Origin: Chloroflexi bacterium RBG_13_51_52
GTDB lineage: Bacteria; Chloroflexota; Dehalococcoidia; Dehalococcoidales; RBG-16-60-22
Direction of reading: 5' to 3'
DNA length: 16,880 nt
NCBI GenBank assembly: GCA_001796525.1
Contig: MGMT01000038.1
Coordinates: 4,531 to 21,410, forward strand
Every line of letters starts with the position of its first letter. Position 1 is the first letter of the stretch. The notes beneath the pieces were generated by a model. The model was not told where the DNA came from. It saw nothing but the letters and a program-made list of their open reading frames with translations, and made no database searches. This document shows positions 1 to 7,854 of the stretch, one piece after another. The position numbers and the translations under genes were made by a program.

Positions 1-1714
<1,714 letters not shown>

Positions 1715-1744
1715 ATAATAAAATGCAAATGATAATATCAAGAT

Positions 1745-2653
1745 ATGAATATAAAATTCCGAAAATACGACGTATTAAAAGACTTCAAACGGGTCGGAGA
1801 CTTCCTTATCGAACACCACCAGACCGATAACAAAGATGGAAATTTCCCTCAACCTGCCTGGGAATACATGCACGGTCACCCCTGGCTTGATGAAAAATCA
1901 CTCGATAATATAGGCATCTGGGAAGATTCCGGAAGGATTGTGGGGGTAGTCCACTATGAAAGTATATTAGGCGAAGCGTTCTTTGAAATCCACCCGCAAT
2001 ACACTCATTTGAAACCAGAAATGCTGGAGTATGCTGAAAAGTATCTTTACGGTAAAACGCCGGAGGGGCGAAAGTATTTAAAGGCATTTATTAACGACTT
2101 TGATATCGAACTTGAGGCGATAGTGAAGTCACGCGGTTATGAAAAAGATGATATTCATTCCCGCCCTATGTCTCAGCTGACGATAACACATCCTTTCCGT
2201 CCTGTTGTTCCCCTGCCAGATGGGTTTCGTTTAAAGAGTCTTGCGGAAGATAATGACCTGACAAAGCTAGACCGCGTTATTTGCCGGGGATTCAATCATG
2301 GGGACGAACCTCCTACAACTGACTACGAAGGGCGTAAAAAGCAGCAGTCAGTGCCGAATTTCCGCAAAGACCTGAATATAATCATCGTAGCGCCCGATGG
2401 CAATTATGTTGCCTACGCCGGGACATGGTTTGAAGCAAAGAACAAGTATGCCTATATTGAACCCGTGTGTACCGACCCTGATTACCGGCGTATGGGGCTT
2501 GGCAAAACCGCGGTGCTGGAAGGCATCCGACGGTGTGGAGAATCAGGCGCGCAAGTAGCCTACGTTGGTTCTGTTCAACCATTCTATCGAGCGCTGGGTT
2601 TTAGAAAGATATTTACTCCCAATTGCTGGATTAAGTATTTCGATTCACATTAA
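1745..2653 (+). CDS. GNAT family N-acetyltransferase (302 aa)
   Basis: A probable acetyl-CoA-dependent acyltransferase of unknown substrate. The C-terminal half carries the GNAT fold: residues about 240-254 read PVCTDPDYRRMGLGK, containing motif A (RRMGLG, 248-253, pyrophosphate binding of acetyl-CoA), followed by a helix and then PFYRALGFRKIF near 279-291, the usual motif B ending. The N-terminal 150 residues look like a second, degenerate GNAT-type half (IVGVVHYES, YLKAFINDFD), so this may be a tandem GNAT, which fits the 302-residue length. The gene starts 30 bases after eno. No Shine-Dalgarno sequence precedes ATG 1745; a GATAAT box at 1731-1736 lies 8 bases upstream, compatible with leaderless transcription. 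AAGGAAG for the next gene overlaps its stop codon. Substrate cannot be inferred. Confidence 0.85.
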   Translation: MNIKFRKYDVLKDFKRVGDFLIEHHQTDNKDGNFPQPAWEYMHGHPWLDEKSLDNIGIWEDSGRIVGVVHYESILGEAFFEIHPQYTHLKPEMLEYAEKYLYGKTPEGRKYLKAFINDFDIELEAIVKSRGYEKDDIHSRPMSQLTITHPFRPVVPLPDGFRLKSLAEDNDLTKLDRVICRGFNHGDEPPTTDYEGRKKQQSVPNFRKDLNIIIVAPDGNYVAYAGTWFEAKNKYAYIEPVCTDPDYRRMGLGKTAVLEGIRRCGESGAQVAYVGSVQPFYRALGFRKIFTPNCWIKYFDSH

Positions 2654-2663
2654 GGAAGAATAA

Positions 2664-3656
2664 ATGACTGAAGTTTTTACCGGCATCTACTGGCTCAAAC
2701 TGCCCAGTATCATGGACGGCAACGGCCCGAAACACATAAATGCCTATCTCGTGCGGGGTGAAAAAGGCTACCTCCTCGTCGATTCCGGCTGGAACACCGA
2801 GGAGTCGTTTATCGCCCTACAAAAAGGGCTGGAAGAAATCGGGGCGGCTATAAAAGACATCTCCCAAATACTCGTTACCCACGTCCACCCAGACCATTAC
2901 GGCATGGCAGGGCGGATAAAAAAGATCTCCGGGGCGACAATTGCCATGCACCGCATCGAAATAGACTCCATCGGACCGAGGTACGTTGCCATGGAGGAAC
3001 TGCTGCAGCAGACGGACCGCCTGCTGGTAGCGAACGGCTTGCCCCACGAGGAAATGGTCCAATTGAGAGATGCCACCGTAGGCCTGGAACACTATGTTTC
3101 CCCTGTCCCTCCCGATATAATTCTTGATGACAGCGACATAATTGACCTCGGCGCTTTCACCTTCCGCGTAATATGGTCGCCCGGTCATTCCTCCGGGCAT
3201 ATCTGTCTGTATGAGCCCGCCAAAAAAATCCTGCTTTCCGGCGACCACATCCTGCCTAAAATTACGCCCAATATCAGCGTACACCCGCAGTCTATAGAAA
3301 ACCCACTCGGCAGGTATATAGCGTCGCTGAAGGAGATAAGAAAGCTGGACGTAGAACTCACCTTGCCGGGACACGACCAGCCCTTTAAAAACCTCAAACA
3401 GCGCATCGACGAGATAATATATCATCACGGCTTGAGGAATTCAGAAATACTGGCAGCGATAGATTTACGGGCGAAGACGGCATACCAGATAGCTCAAGAA
3501 ATAACCTGGGGCGAAAACAGCGGCTGGAACGATCTTCCGCCTTTCCACAAGAGGATGGCGGTCTTCGAGACATTGGCACATTTAGAGATGATGGCTGTGG
3601 AAAGTCGTGTTAATAAGCTATCGTGCAAGGGTGTCACTTCCTACGTGAAGAAATGA
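2664..3656 (+). CDS. Metallo-beta-lactamase-fold hydrolase
   Basis: A 330-residue MBL-fold protein, probably a cytosolic dinuclear zinc hydrolase of thioester, lactone or similar substrate. The metal-binding set is complete: HVHPDH at residues 73-78 (H73, H75, D77, H78), SPGH with H175, SGDH with D194, and LPGH with H237. The C-terminal 90 residues (IIYHHGLRNSEILAAI onward) resemble the winged-helix tail seen in many of these hydrolases (BLACT_WH type). SD AAGGAAG (2652-2658) overlaps the stop codon of the acetyltransferase gene and precedes ATG 2664 by 5 bases, indicating translational coupling. No signal peptide is visible. The specific substrate is unknown; glyoxalase II-like or lactonase-like activity is possible but unproven. 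Confidence 0.9.
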   Translation: MTEVFTGIYWLKLPSIMDGNGPKHINAYLVRGEKGYLLVDSGWNTEESFIALQKGLEEIGAAIKDISQILVTHVHPDHYGMAGRIKKISGATIAMHRIEIDSIGPRYVAMEELLQQTDRLLVANGLPHEEMVQLRDATVGLEHYVSPVPPDIILDDSDIIDLGAFTFRVIWSPGHSSGHICLYEPAKKILLSGDHILPKITPNISVHPQSIENPLGRYIASLKEIRKLDVELTLPGHDQPFKNLKQRIDEIIYHHGLRNSEILAAIDLRAKTAYQIAQEITWGENSGWNDLPPFHKRMAVFETLAHLEMMAVESRVNKLSCKGVTSYVKK

Positions 3657-3662
3657 TATAAT
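3654..3662 (+). promoter_or_regulatory. Extended -10 promoter, leaderless start of the HgdB-like gene
   Basis: TG-A-TATAAT: a perfect -10 hexamer at 3657-3662 with an extended TG at 3654-3655 and no clear -35. The ATG at 3672 is only 9 bases past the hexamer, so transcription should begin within about 3 bases of the start codon. No ribosome-binding site fits between them. The stretch aligns closely with the one before dnaX. Confidence 0.6.
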
Positions 3663-3671
3663 AGACCGTAA

Positions 3672-4679
3672 ATGAAAAAAATAGGCATCACCACCACCGT
3701 CCCGGTGGAAGTCCTCCTCGCTGCCGGCTATCAGCCTATCGACCTCAATAACGTCCTCGTAAGCGCTCCCGACCCCACGCGGTTCATCACTATCGCCGAG
3801 AGGGCCGGCTTTCCGCTCAACTGCTGCGCCTGGATTAAAGGCATCTACGGCGTTTGCCTGGACAGTGGTATCGATGACGTGCTGTGCGTCACCAGTGGCG
3901 ACTGCTCCAATACCATCATGCTGATGGAAGTCTTGAAGCTCAAGGGCAAAACCGCTATGCCTTTCGCCTACCCGGAACGACCGGATAAAGCACAAATGCA
4001 AAAGACACTGGAAAAGTTGTCTTCAGCGCTGGGCACAACCCTAAAAGCTGCCGAAAAAATCCGGCAAGAACTGCAGTCGGCACGTGCCTTCGCTTTAAAG
4101 CTTGATAAGTATACTTGGAAAGATAATAAAGTCAGCGGCTGGGAGAACCACATCTGGCTTATTTCAACATCGGATTTTAACGGGGACTATCACCAATATC
4201 AACAGGAATTGCAATCTTTGTTGGATGACTACGAAAAACGCCAGCCCTACCCTGCCAAAGAAATCCGGGTGGGTTATATCGGGGTGCCGTCGGTGTTTGC
4301 TAAAGAGCTTTATCCCTATATTGAAAAGCACGGCGCGCGGGTGGTCTATAACGAAGTGCAACGCCAGTTCGCCATGCCGGACGCCGGAGCTTCTTTAGCC
4401 GAGCAGTATACCAATTACACCTACCCCTATTCTATCAACGAGAGGCTGGCGGATATTAAAACAGAGCTTGAGAAACGTCGTATCGATGGCGTTATTCATT
4501 ACGTGCAGGCGTTCTGCCACCGCGGCATCGGGGATATCGTGATGCGCAGCGCTATCGACCCGCCGGTGCTGACACTGGAAGGCAACGCCGACTTCTTCCT
4601 GAATGGGCATGTCAAGACCCGCATCGAGGCTTTTTTAGACATGATAGAGAGAAAAATATTTTTCAAAGGTGTAAAATAG
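3672..4679 (+). CDS. 2-hydroxyacyl-CoA dehydratase family protein (HgdB/BadD-like)
   Basis: A 335-residue protein resembling the D-component family of 2-hydroxyglutaryl-CoA dehydratase and benzoyl-CoA reductase, enzymes that use a [4Fe-4S] cluster and radical chemistry. Seen: an N-terminal segment IGITTTVPVEVLLAAGYQP typical of the family, cysteines at 51, 52, 62, 72 and 78 (the last in TSGDCSN), and the C-terminal core VQAFCHRGIGDIV with Cys282, followed by LTLEGNADFF and a final RIEAFLDMIE helix. Bona fide dehydratases need a partner subunit and an ATP-dependent activator (HgdC type); neither is next to this gene, so it may be a solo member with a different function or work with subunits encoded elsewhere. 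The stop lies 43 bases before gap. Family membership is fairly sure, reaction unknown. Confidence 0.8.
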   Translation: MKKIGITTTVPVEVLLAAGYQPIDLNNVLVSAPDPTRFITIAERAGFPLNCCAWIKGIYGVCLDSGIDDVLCVTSGDCSNTIMLMEVLKLKGKTAMPFAYPERPDKAQMQKTLEKLSSALGTTLKAAEKIRQELQSARAFALKLDKYTWKDNKVSGWENHIWLISTSDFNGDYHQYQQELQSLLDDYEKRQPYPAKEIRVGYIGVPSVFAKELYPYIEKHGARVVYNEVQRQFAMPDAGASLAEQYTNYTYPYSINERLADIKTELEKRRIDGVIHYVQAFCHRGIGDIVMRSAIDPPVLTLEGNADFFLNGHVKTRIEAFLDMIERKIFFKGVK

Positions 4680-4688
4680 GCATATAAT
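4661..4688 (+). promoter_or_regulatory. Probable promoter of gap
   Basis: A perfect TATAAT (4683-4688) follows a weak TTTCAA (4661-4666) at 16-base spacing. Initiation near 4695 would give a leader of about 28 bases containing AGGAGG. The -35 half lies inside the end of the preceding gene. Confidence 0.45.
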
Positions 4689-4722
4689 TAGCCCTGTTGA
4701 TTTATTTAGTTAGGAGGCTGAA

Positions 4723-5736
4723 TTGAAAACCAGAGTTGGCATTAATGGATTCGGGCGCATCGGGAGACTTACCTTGAGAACAATGCTCCAACGCCACAAG
4801 AACAAAATCGAAGTTGTTGCTGTGAATGACCTCGCCGATACCAAGACCAATGCCCACCTGTTTAAATGGGACAGCGTGTACGGGCGCTATCCGGGCGAAG
4901 TGTCCGCCAAAGAAAAATCGATAACAGTCGACAGACAAGAAATCCAGGTGCTATCGGAACGCGACCCCGGTGCTATTCCCTGGAAAAACTACGGCGTCGA
5001 TATCGTCATCGAGTCCACCGGCAAATTCACCGATGCCGATAAAGCCAGGGAGCACACTAAAGGCGGCGTTAAAAAAGTCATTATCTCCGCCCCCGCCGAG
5101 AAAGAAGACGCCACTATTGTCCTTGGCGTGAATGAAACTACTTATGACCCGAAGAAACACCAGGTTATCTCCAACGCTTCCTGTACCACCAACGGCATCG
5201 CGCCGGCGGTCAAGGTGCTCCATGAAAGCTTCGGAGTGACCAAGGGGCTGATGACTACCGTCCACTCCTACACTAACGACCAGGTAATCCTGGATATCGT
5301 CCATAAGGATATCCGCCGGGCACGTGCTGCTGCATTGAACATGATACCCACTTCCACCGGCGCCGCCAAACTGGTAGGCAGGCTGGTCGAAGGTCTGGAG
5401 GGCAAGATTCACGGCCTCGCCTTGCGCGTGCCCACGCCCACCGTGTCCGTCATTGACTTTGTCTGCAATACGCAAAAAGATGTCACTGTCGACCAGGTCA
5501 ACGAGGCGTTCAAGAAAGCCGCCGCGGGAAAACTCAAGGGTATCCTGGAGTTCTGCGAGGAAAAACTGGTCAGCATGGACTTCAGAGGCAACGACCATAG
5601 CTCTATTATCGACGAACCAGCCACGATGGTTATCGGCGGGAACATGGTTAAAATCCTCGCCTGGTACGATAACGAGTGGGGCTACAGTTGCCGCCTGGGA
5701 GACCTAGTGGTCTATCTGGCTTCTAAGGGACTCTAG
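4723..5736 (+). CDS. gap: Glyceraldehyde-3-phosphate dehydrogenase, type I
   Basis: NAD(P)-dependent phosphorylating GAPDH of glycolysis/gluconeogenesis, 337 residues, cytosolic tetramer in the family. Seen: the Rossmann motif INGFGRIGR at residues 7-15, the active-site motif NASCTTNGIAP with catalytic Cys154, His181 in HSYTNDQ, the phosphate-binding STGAAK region, and a C-terminal WYDNEWGYS. The start is TTG at 4723, set by a strong SD AGGAGG at 4712-4717 with 5 bases of spacing; a methionine-equivalent there gives the normal N-terminus. Its own promoter candidate lies just upstream. The residues after the second strand (VNDLAD) resemble NAD-preferring enzymes, but cofactor preference is only a guess from this. 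Confidence 0.97.
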   Translation: MKTRVGINGFGRIGRLTLRTMLQRHKNKIEVVAVNDLADTKTNAHLFKWDSVYGRYPGEVSAKEKSITVDRQEIQVLSERDPGAIPWKNYGVDIVIESTGKFTDADKAREHTKGGVKKVIISAPAEKEDATIVLGVNETTYDPKKHQVISNASCTTNGIAPAVKVLHESFGVTKGLMTTVHSYTNDQVILDIVHKDIRRARAAALNMIPTSTGAAKLVGRLVEGLEGKIHGLALRVPTPTVSVIDFVCNTQKDVTVDQVNEAFKKAAAGKLKGILEFCEEKLVSMDFRGNDHSSIIDEPATMVIGGNMVKILAWYDNEWGYSCRLGDLVVYLASKGL

Positions 5737-5779
5737 TGTGTGAATTAATCGATACTTTCCCTGCCTTCAACGAATACTA

Positions 5780-5788
5780 TGATATAAT
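5780..5788 (+). promoter_or_regulatory. Second, upstream extended -10 before the first tubulin-like gene
   Basis: TG-A-TATAAT: perfect -10 at 5783-5788 with extended TG at 5780-5781. It has no matching -35. It would give a leader of about 75 bases and make a tandem promoter with the one at 5810-5839. Confidence 0.4.
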
Positions 5789-5809
5789 GACATTGTACGT
5801 TATAAACGA

Positions 5810-5839
5810 TTGACATTATGTTTATTTATTGCTTAAAAT
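5810..5839 (+). promoter_or_regulatory. Promoter of the first tubulin-like gene
   Basis: TTGACA (5810-5815), 18-base spacer, TAAAAT (5834-5839). The -10 is enclosed by arms TTGCT (5829-5833) and AGCAA (5842-5846), an inverted repeat that recurs in a longer form at the promoter of the paralogue. Expected leader about 24 bases with SD AAAGGTGAG at 5859-5867. Confidence 0.6.
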
Positions 5840-5869
5840 ATAGCAACGAACCTTATACAAAGGTGAGTA

Positions 5870-7045
5870 ATGAAATTAGTTGTTGTTGGTTTCGGGCAGT
5901 GCGGTGGTAGAATCGCCGACGAGTTTGCCCGTCTAAATAAAAGAGCCCGGGGGTTGCGTGGTCTTAATGTAATCACCGGCGCCTATGCCGTCAATACCGA
6001 TGTCGCTGATATGAGCGGTCTGACCACCATTAAGTCGGACTACAATCACCGTATTCTCATCGGTAATAAAAAGACCCAAGGACACGGCGTCGGGAAAATC
6101 AACGAGCTTGGCGCGGAAATCGCCCATGAAGATGCCGACAAGGTCATCGAGACCATCAGGAGCACCGAGCATTTCGCGGAAACGGACGCTTTTTTGCTCG
6201 TCGCCGGCGCCGCGGGGGGCACGGGTTCCGGCGCTATTGCCGTGATGACGCAACAGATAAAAGAACGCTACGTGGATAAGCCGGTCTATAACCTCATCGT
6301 CCTCCCCTTCGAGCACGAGGTCGTTACCGAGGAAAGAACGGTCTATAACGTGGCTACCTGCCTCAAGTCCAGCTACCTGGTGGCGGATGCCATCTTTCTG
6401 GTAGATAACCAGAGATATGTCATGAAAGACGCATCACTGACGCACAACCTCCACAAGATAAACCAGATAATCGTGCAGCCGTTTTTCAATCTCCTCTGCG
6501 CCGGTGAAGAGAAAAAAACCCAGTATATCGGCGCCAAGATACTTGATGCCGGCGACATTATCCAGACGCTGGTAGGCTGGACGACCCTGGGATACGGGCA
6601 ATCGCAAACTTCAATCTTTAAAACCCTCTTAAAAGGGGCGCGCGATTTCCGGGACAAAGCCACCGAAACACAGCGGGGCATCCATGCCCTGGATGAAGCC
6701 ATCAGCAGCCTGTCTATCAAATGCAATCCGGTGGACTCCAAGCGGGCATTATACCTTATTTCCGCCCCTGCCAAGGAAATTAATGTGGACCTGATAAAAG
6801 AACTCGGCACCTATATAAAAAATATGGCGCCGGAAGCCGTTATCAGGAGCGGCGATTACCCCAGGGAAAAAGGCAACCTCGATGTCACCTTAATCCTCTC
6901 GGAAATGAGCGACGTGGAAAAAGTTAGGAGTTATTTCACCAAAGCCATCAATCTCATCGCTGAACTCAAGAAACGCCAGGAAGGCATCGTAAGCACACAG
7001 CGAGGGATTGACGTTTCGATAAAAGACATTCCCTCGCTGTTATAG
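5870..7045 (+). CDS. Tubulin/FtsZ-superfamily GTPase, paralogue A
   Basis: A 391-residue GTP-binding protein of the tubulin/FtsZ/CetZ superfamily, probably a polymerising cytoskeletal GTPase. The N-terminus VVVGFGQCGGRIADEF carries the T1 loop in the tubulin/CetZ style (GQCGG) rather than the FtsZ GAGGN style. The T4 nucleotide signature GGTGSG is at residues 116-121. The T7 catalytic loop reads ILDAGDI at 224-230: both acidic residues (D226, D229) are kept, but the Asn that precedes them in FtsZ is Ile. The C-terminus ends in KDIPSLL (385-391), resembling the FtsZ conserved C-terminal peptide. I counted 176 identities in the first 240 aligned residues with the paralogue at 10258. SD AAAGGTGAG fixes ATG 5870. 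It converges on the small coiled-coil gene. It is unlikely to be the housekeeping FtsZ; a CetZ-like role in shape or positioning is inference. Confidence 0.88.
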   Translation: MKLVVVGFGQCGGRIADEFARLNKRARGLRGLNVITGAYAVNTDVADMSGLTTIKSDYNHRILIGNKKTQGHGVGKINELGAEIAHEDADKVIETIRSTEHFAETDAFLLVAGAAGGTGSGAIAVMTQQIKERYVDKPVYNLIVLPFEHEVVTEERTVYNVATCLKSSYLVADAIFLVDNQRYVMKDASLTHNLHKINQIIVQPFFNLLCAGEEKKTQYIGAKILDAGDIIQTLVGWTTLGYGQSQTSIFKTLLKGARDFRDKATETQRGIHALDEAISSLSIKCNPVDSKRALYLISAPAKEINVDLIKELGTYIKNMAPEAVIRSGDYPREKGNLDVTLILSEMSDVEKVRSYFTKAINLIAELKKRQEGIVSTQRGIDVSIKDIPSLL

Positions 7046-7084
7046 CTAATTATTCAATTGCTAAATTGACCTATAATCCTGAAA

Positions 7085-7123
7085 GACTTAAAAGTCCCCG
7101 GTAATAATTTATCCCGTAATAAT
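7085..7123. repeat. Small palindrome and short direct repeat in the convergent gap
   Basis: GACTT-AA-AAGTC (7085-7096) is a 12-base inverted repeat, followed by CCCGGTAATAAT (7097-7108) and CCCGTAATAAT (7113-7123). The palindrome is not followed by a T tract, so it is a poor intrinsic terminator. Function unknown. Confidence 0.35.
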
Positions 7124-7197
7124 CGCGATATTTTCTGCCATTTTTTACCGCGACTCTAATAACTATTCAAGTCAAACCGACAGTCGGATTGCAGTAA

Positions 7198-7680
7198 TTA
7201 CCTGGCTATCTTGGAATATATCTGCCAGGCCTGTTCGATGGTCTCGTCGCGGACCTGCCAGGCTCTCTCGACTGTGCCGTCACGACTGCTGGCGGCATCG
7301 GCGATAGCCGCGTCACAGGCGCTGTTGGCCGACTGTTCGGCGCTCTTATAGTCTTCTTCGGCCTGCCGGACAGACGCATCACGAGATTCGGCGGCTTTAG
7401 CTATCGCTTCCTCTCGCTCTTTCATTGCCTTGGCTAAGGCGGAGGCGTAAGCGCGAGCAGCCTGCTGTTCCGCACGCCGATAGGCTTTTGCAACCTGCGT
7501 TTCATTTTCATGGTAAGCCTTGGCGACCTGCCGCTCGGCGTCCATGTAAGCGGCATAAGCCCTTTCGGCTTGACTCATTACTTCGTCAAGAGGATTGGTA
7601 GAGCGTTCTTCCTCTTTGGGTTCCTCAACCTCTGCGGGAGTTTCTTTGACTGGTTGGGCTTTCTTCTTCTGGGTAGGCAC
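7198..7680 (-). CDS. Small alanine-rich coiled-coil protein made of 11-residue repeats
   Basis: A 160-residue protein of no recognised family. Residues 1-37 are charged and Lys/Pro/Glu-rich (PTQKKKAQPVKETPAE) and likely disordered. Residues 38-158 divide without a gap into exactly eleven 11-residue units. Column 4 is Ala or Val in every unit, column 8 is Tyr, Arg or once Cys, column 3 is mostly Gln/Lys/Arg, and column 1 shifts from Glu to Ile/Val/Leu along the chain. This hendecad pattern predicts a long helix that forms a nearly straight, weakly right-handed coiled coil. GTG 7680 is the start: its upstream SD is a perfect AAGGAGGTG (complement of 7685-7693). It has its own promoter (7745-7773) and lies downstream of the large coiled-coil gene on the same strand, converging with the first tubulin-like gene. 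I infer a rod-like partner of the GTPases. An amphipathic membrane-binding or LEA-like helix is an alternative. Confidence 0.8.
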   Translation of the reverse strand: MPTQKKKAQPVKETPAEVEEPKEEERSTNPLDEVMSQAERAYAAYMDAERQVAKAYHENETQVAKAYRRAEQQAARAYASALAKAMKEREEAIAKAAESRDASVRQAEEDYKSAEQSANSACDAAIADAASSRDGTVERAWQVRDETIEQAWQIYSKIAR

Positions 7681-7737
7681 CAGGCACCTCCTTCAATAAT
7701 CTTATATTATCTTTTTTATGTTATTCAGGTTCTACTT

Positions 7738-7759
7738 AGTGCCAAGTATATTGCGCACT
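7738..7759. repeat. Imperfect palindrome over the -10 of the small coiled-coil gene
   Basis: Arms AGTGC (7738-7742) and GCACT (7755-7759), with partial pairing towards the centre, surround the -10 hexamer and expected start site. Candidate operator; its sequence differs from the repeats at the GTPase promoters. Confidence 0.35.
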
Positions 7760-7773
7760 ATATAAAAAGTCAA
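7745..7773 (-). promoter_or_regulatory. Promoter of the small coiled-coil gene
   Basis: On the - strand: TTGACT (complement of 7768-7773), 17-base spacer, TATACT (complement of 7745-7750), each one mismatch from consensus. Predicted start near 7738, giving a leader of about 57 bases before GTG 7680. Confidence 0.65.
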
Positions 7774-7794
7774 GCTGATTATCTACATTATCGC

Positions 7795-7816
7795 GGGGTA
7801 CTTTTGTACCTCTTTT
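7795..7816 (+). terminator. Hairpin with T tract, + orientation
   Basis: GGGGTAC (7795-7801), loop TTTT, GTACCTC (7806-7812): a 7-bp stem with one G-T wobble, followed by TTTT (7813-7816). It would stop + strand transcripts reading through the coiled-coil genes, such as antisense RNA from the first GTPase gene. Read on the - strand it lacks a T tract after the stem. Confidence 0.35.
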
Positions 7817-7854
7817 ACATATTATTCACCGGCAAATCAACGCCGATTAACTGT

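Noticed and set aside
7146..7197. CCGA-CAG-TCGG hairpin (7170-7180) as terminator of the small coiled-coil gene
   Set aside because: Stem of only 4 bp and, on the - strand, followed by just three T residues; too weak to annotate.
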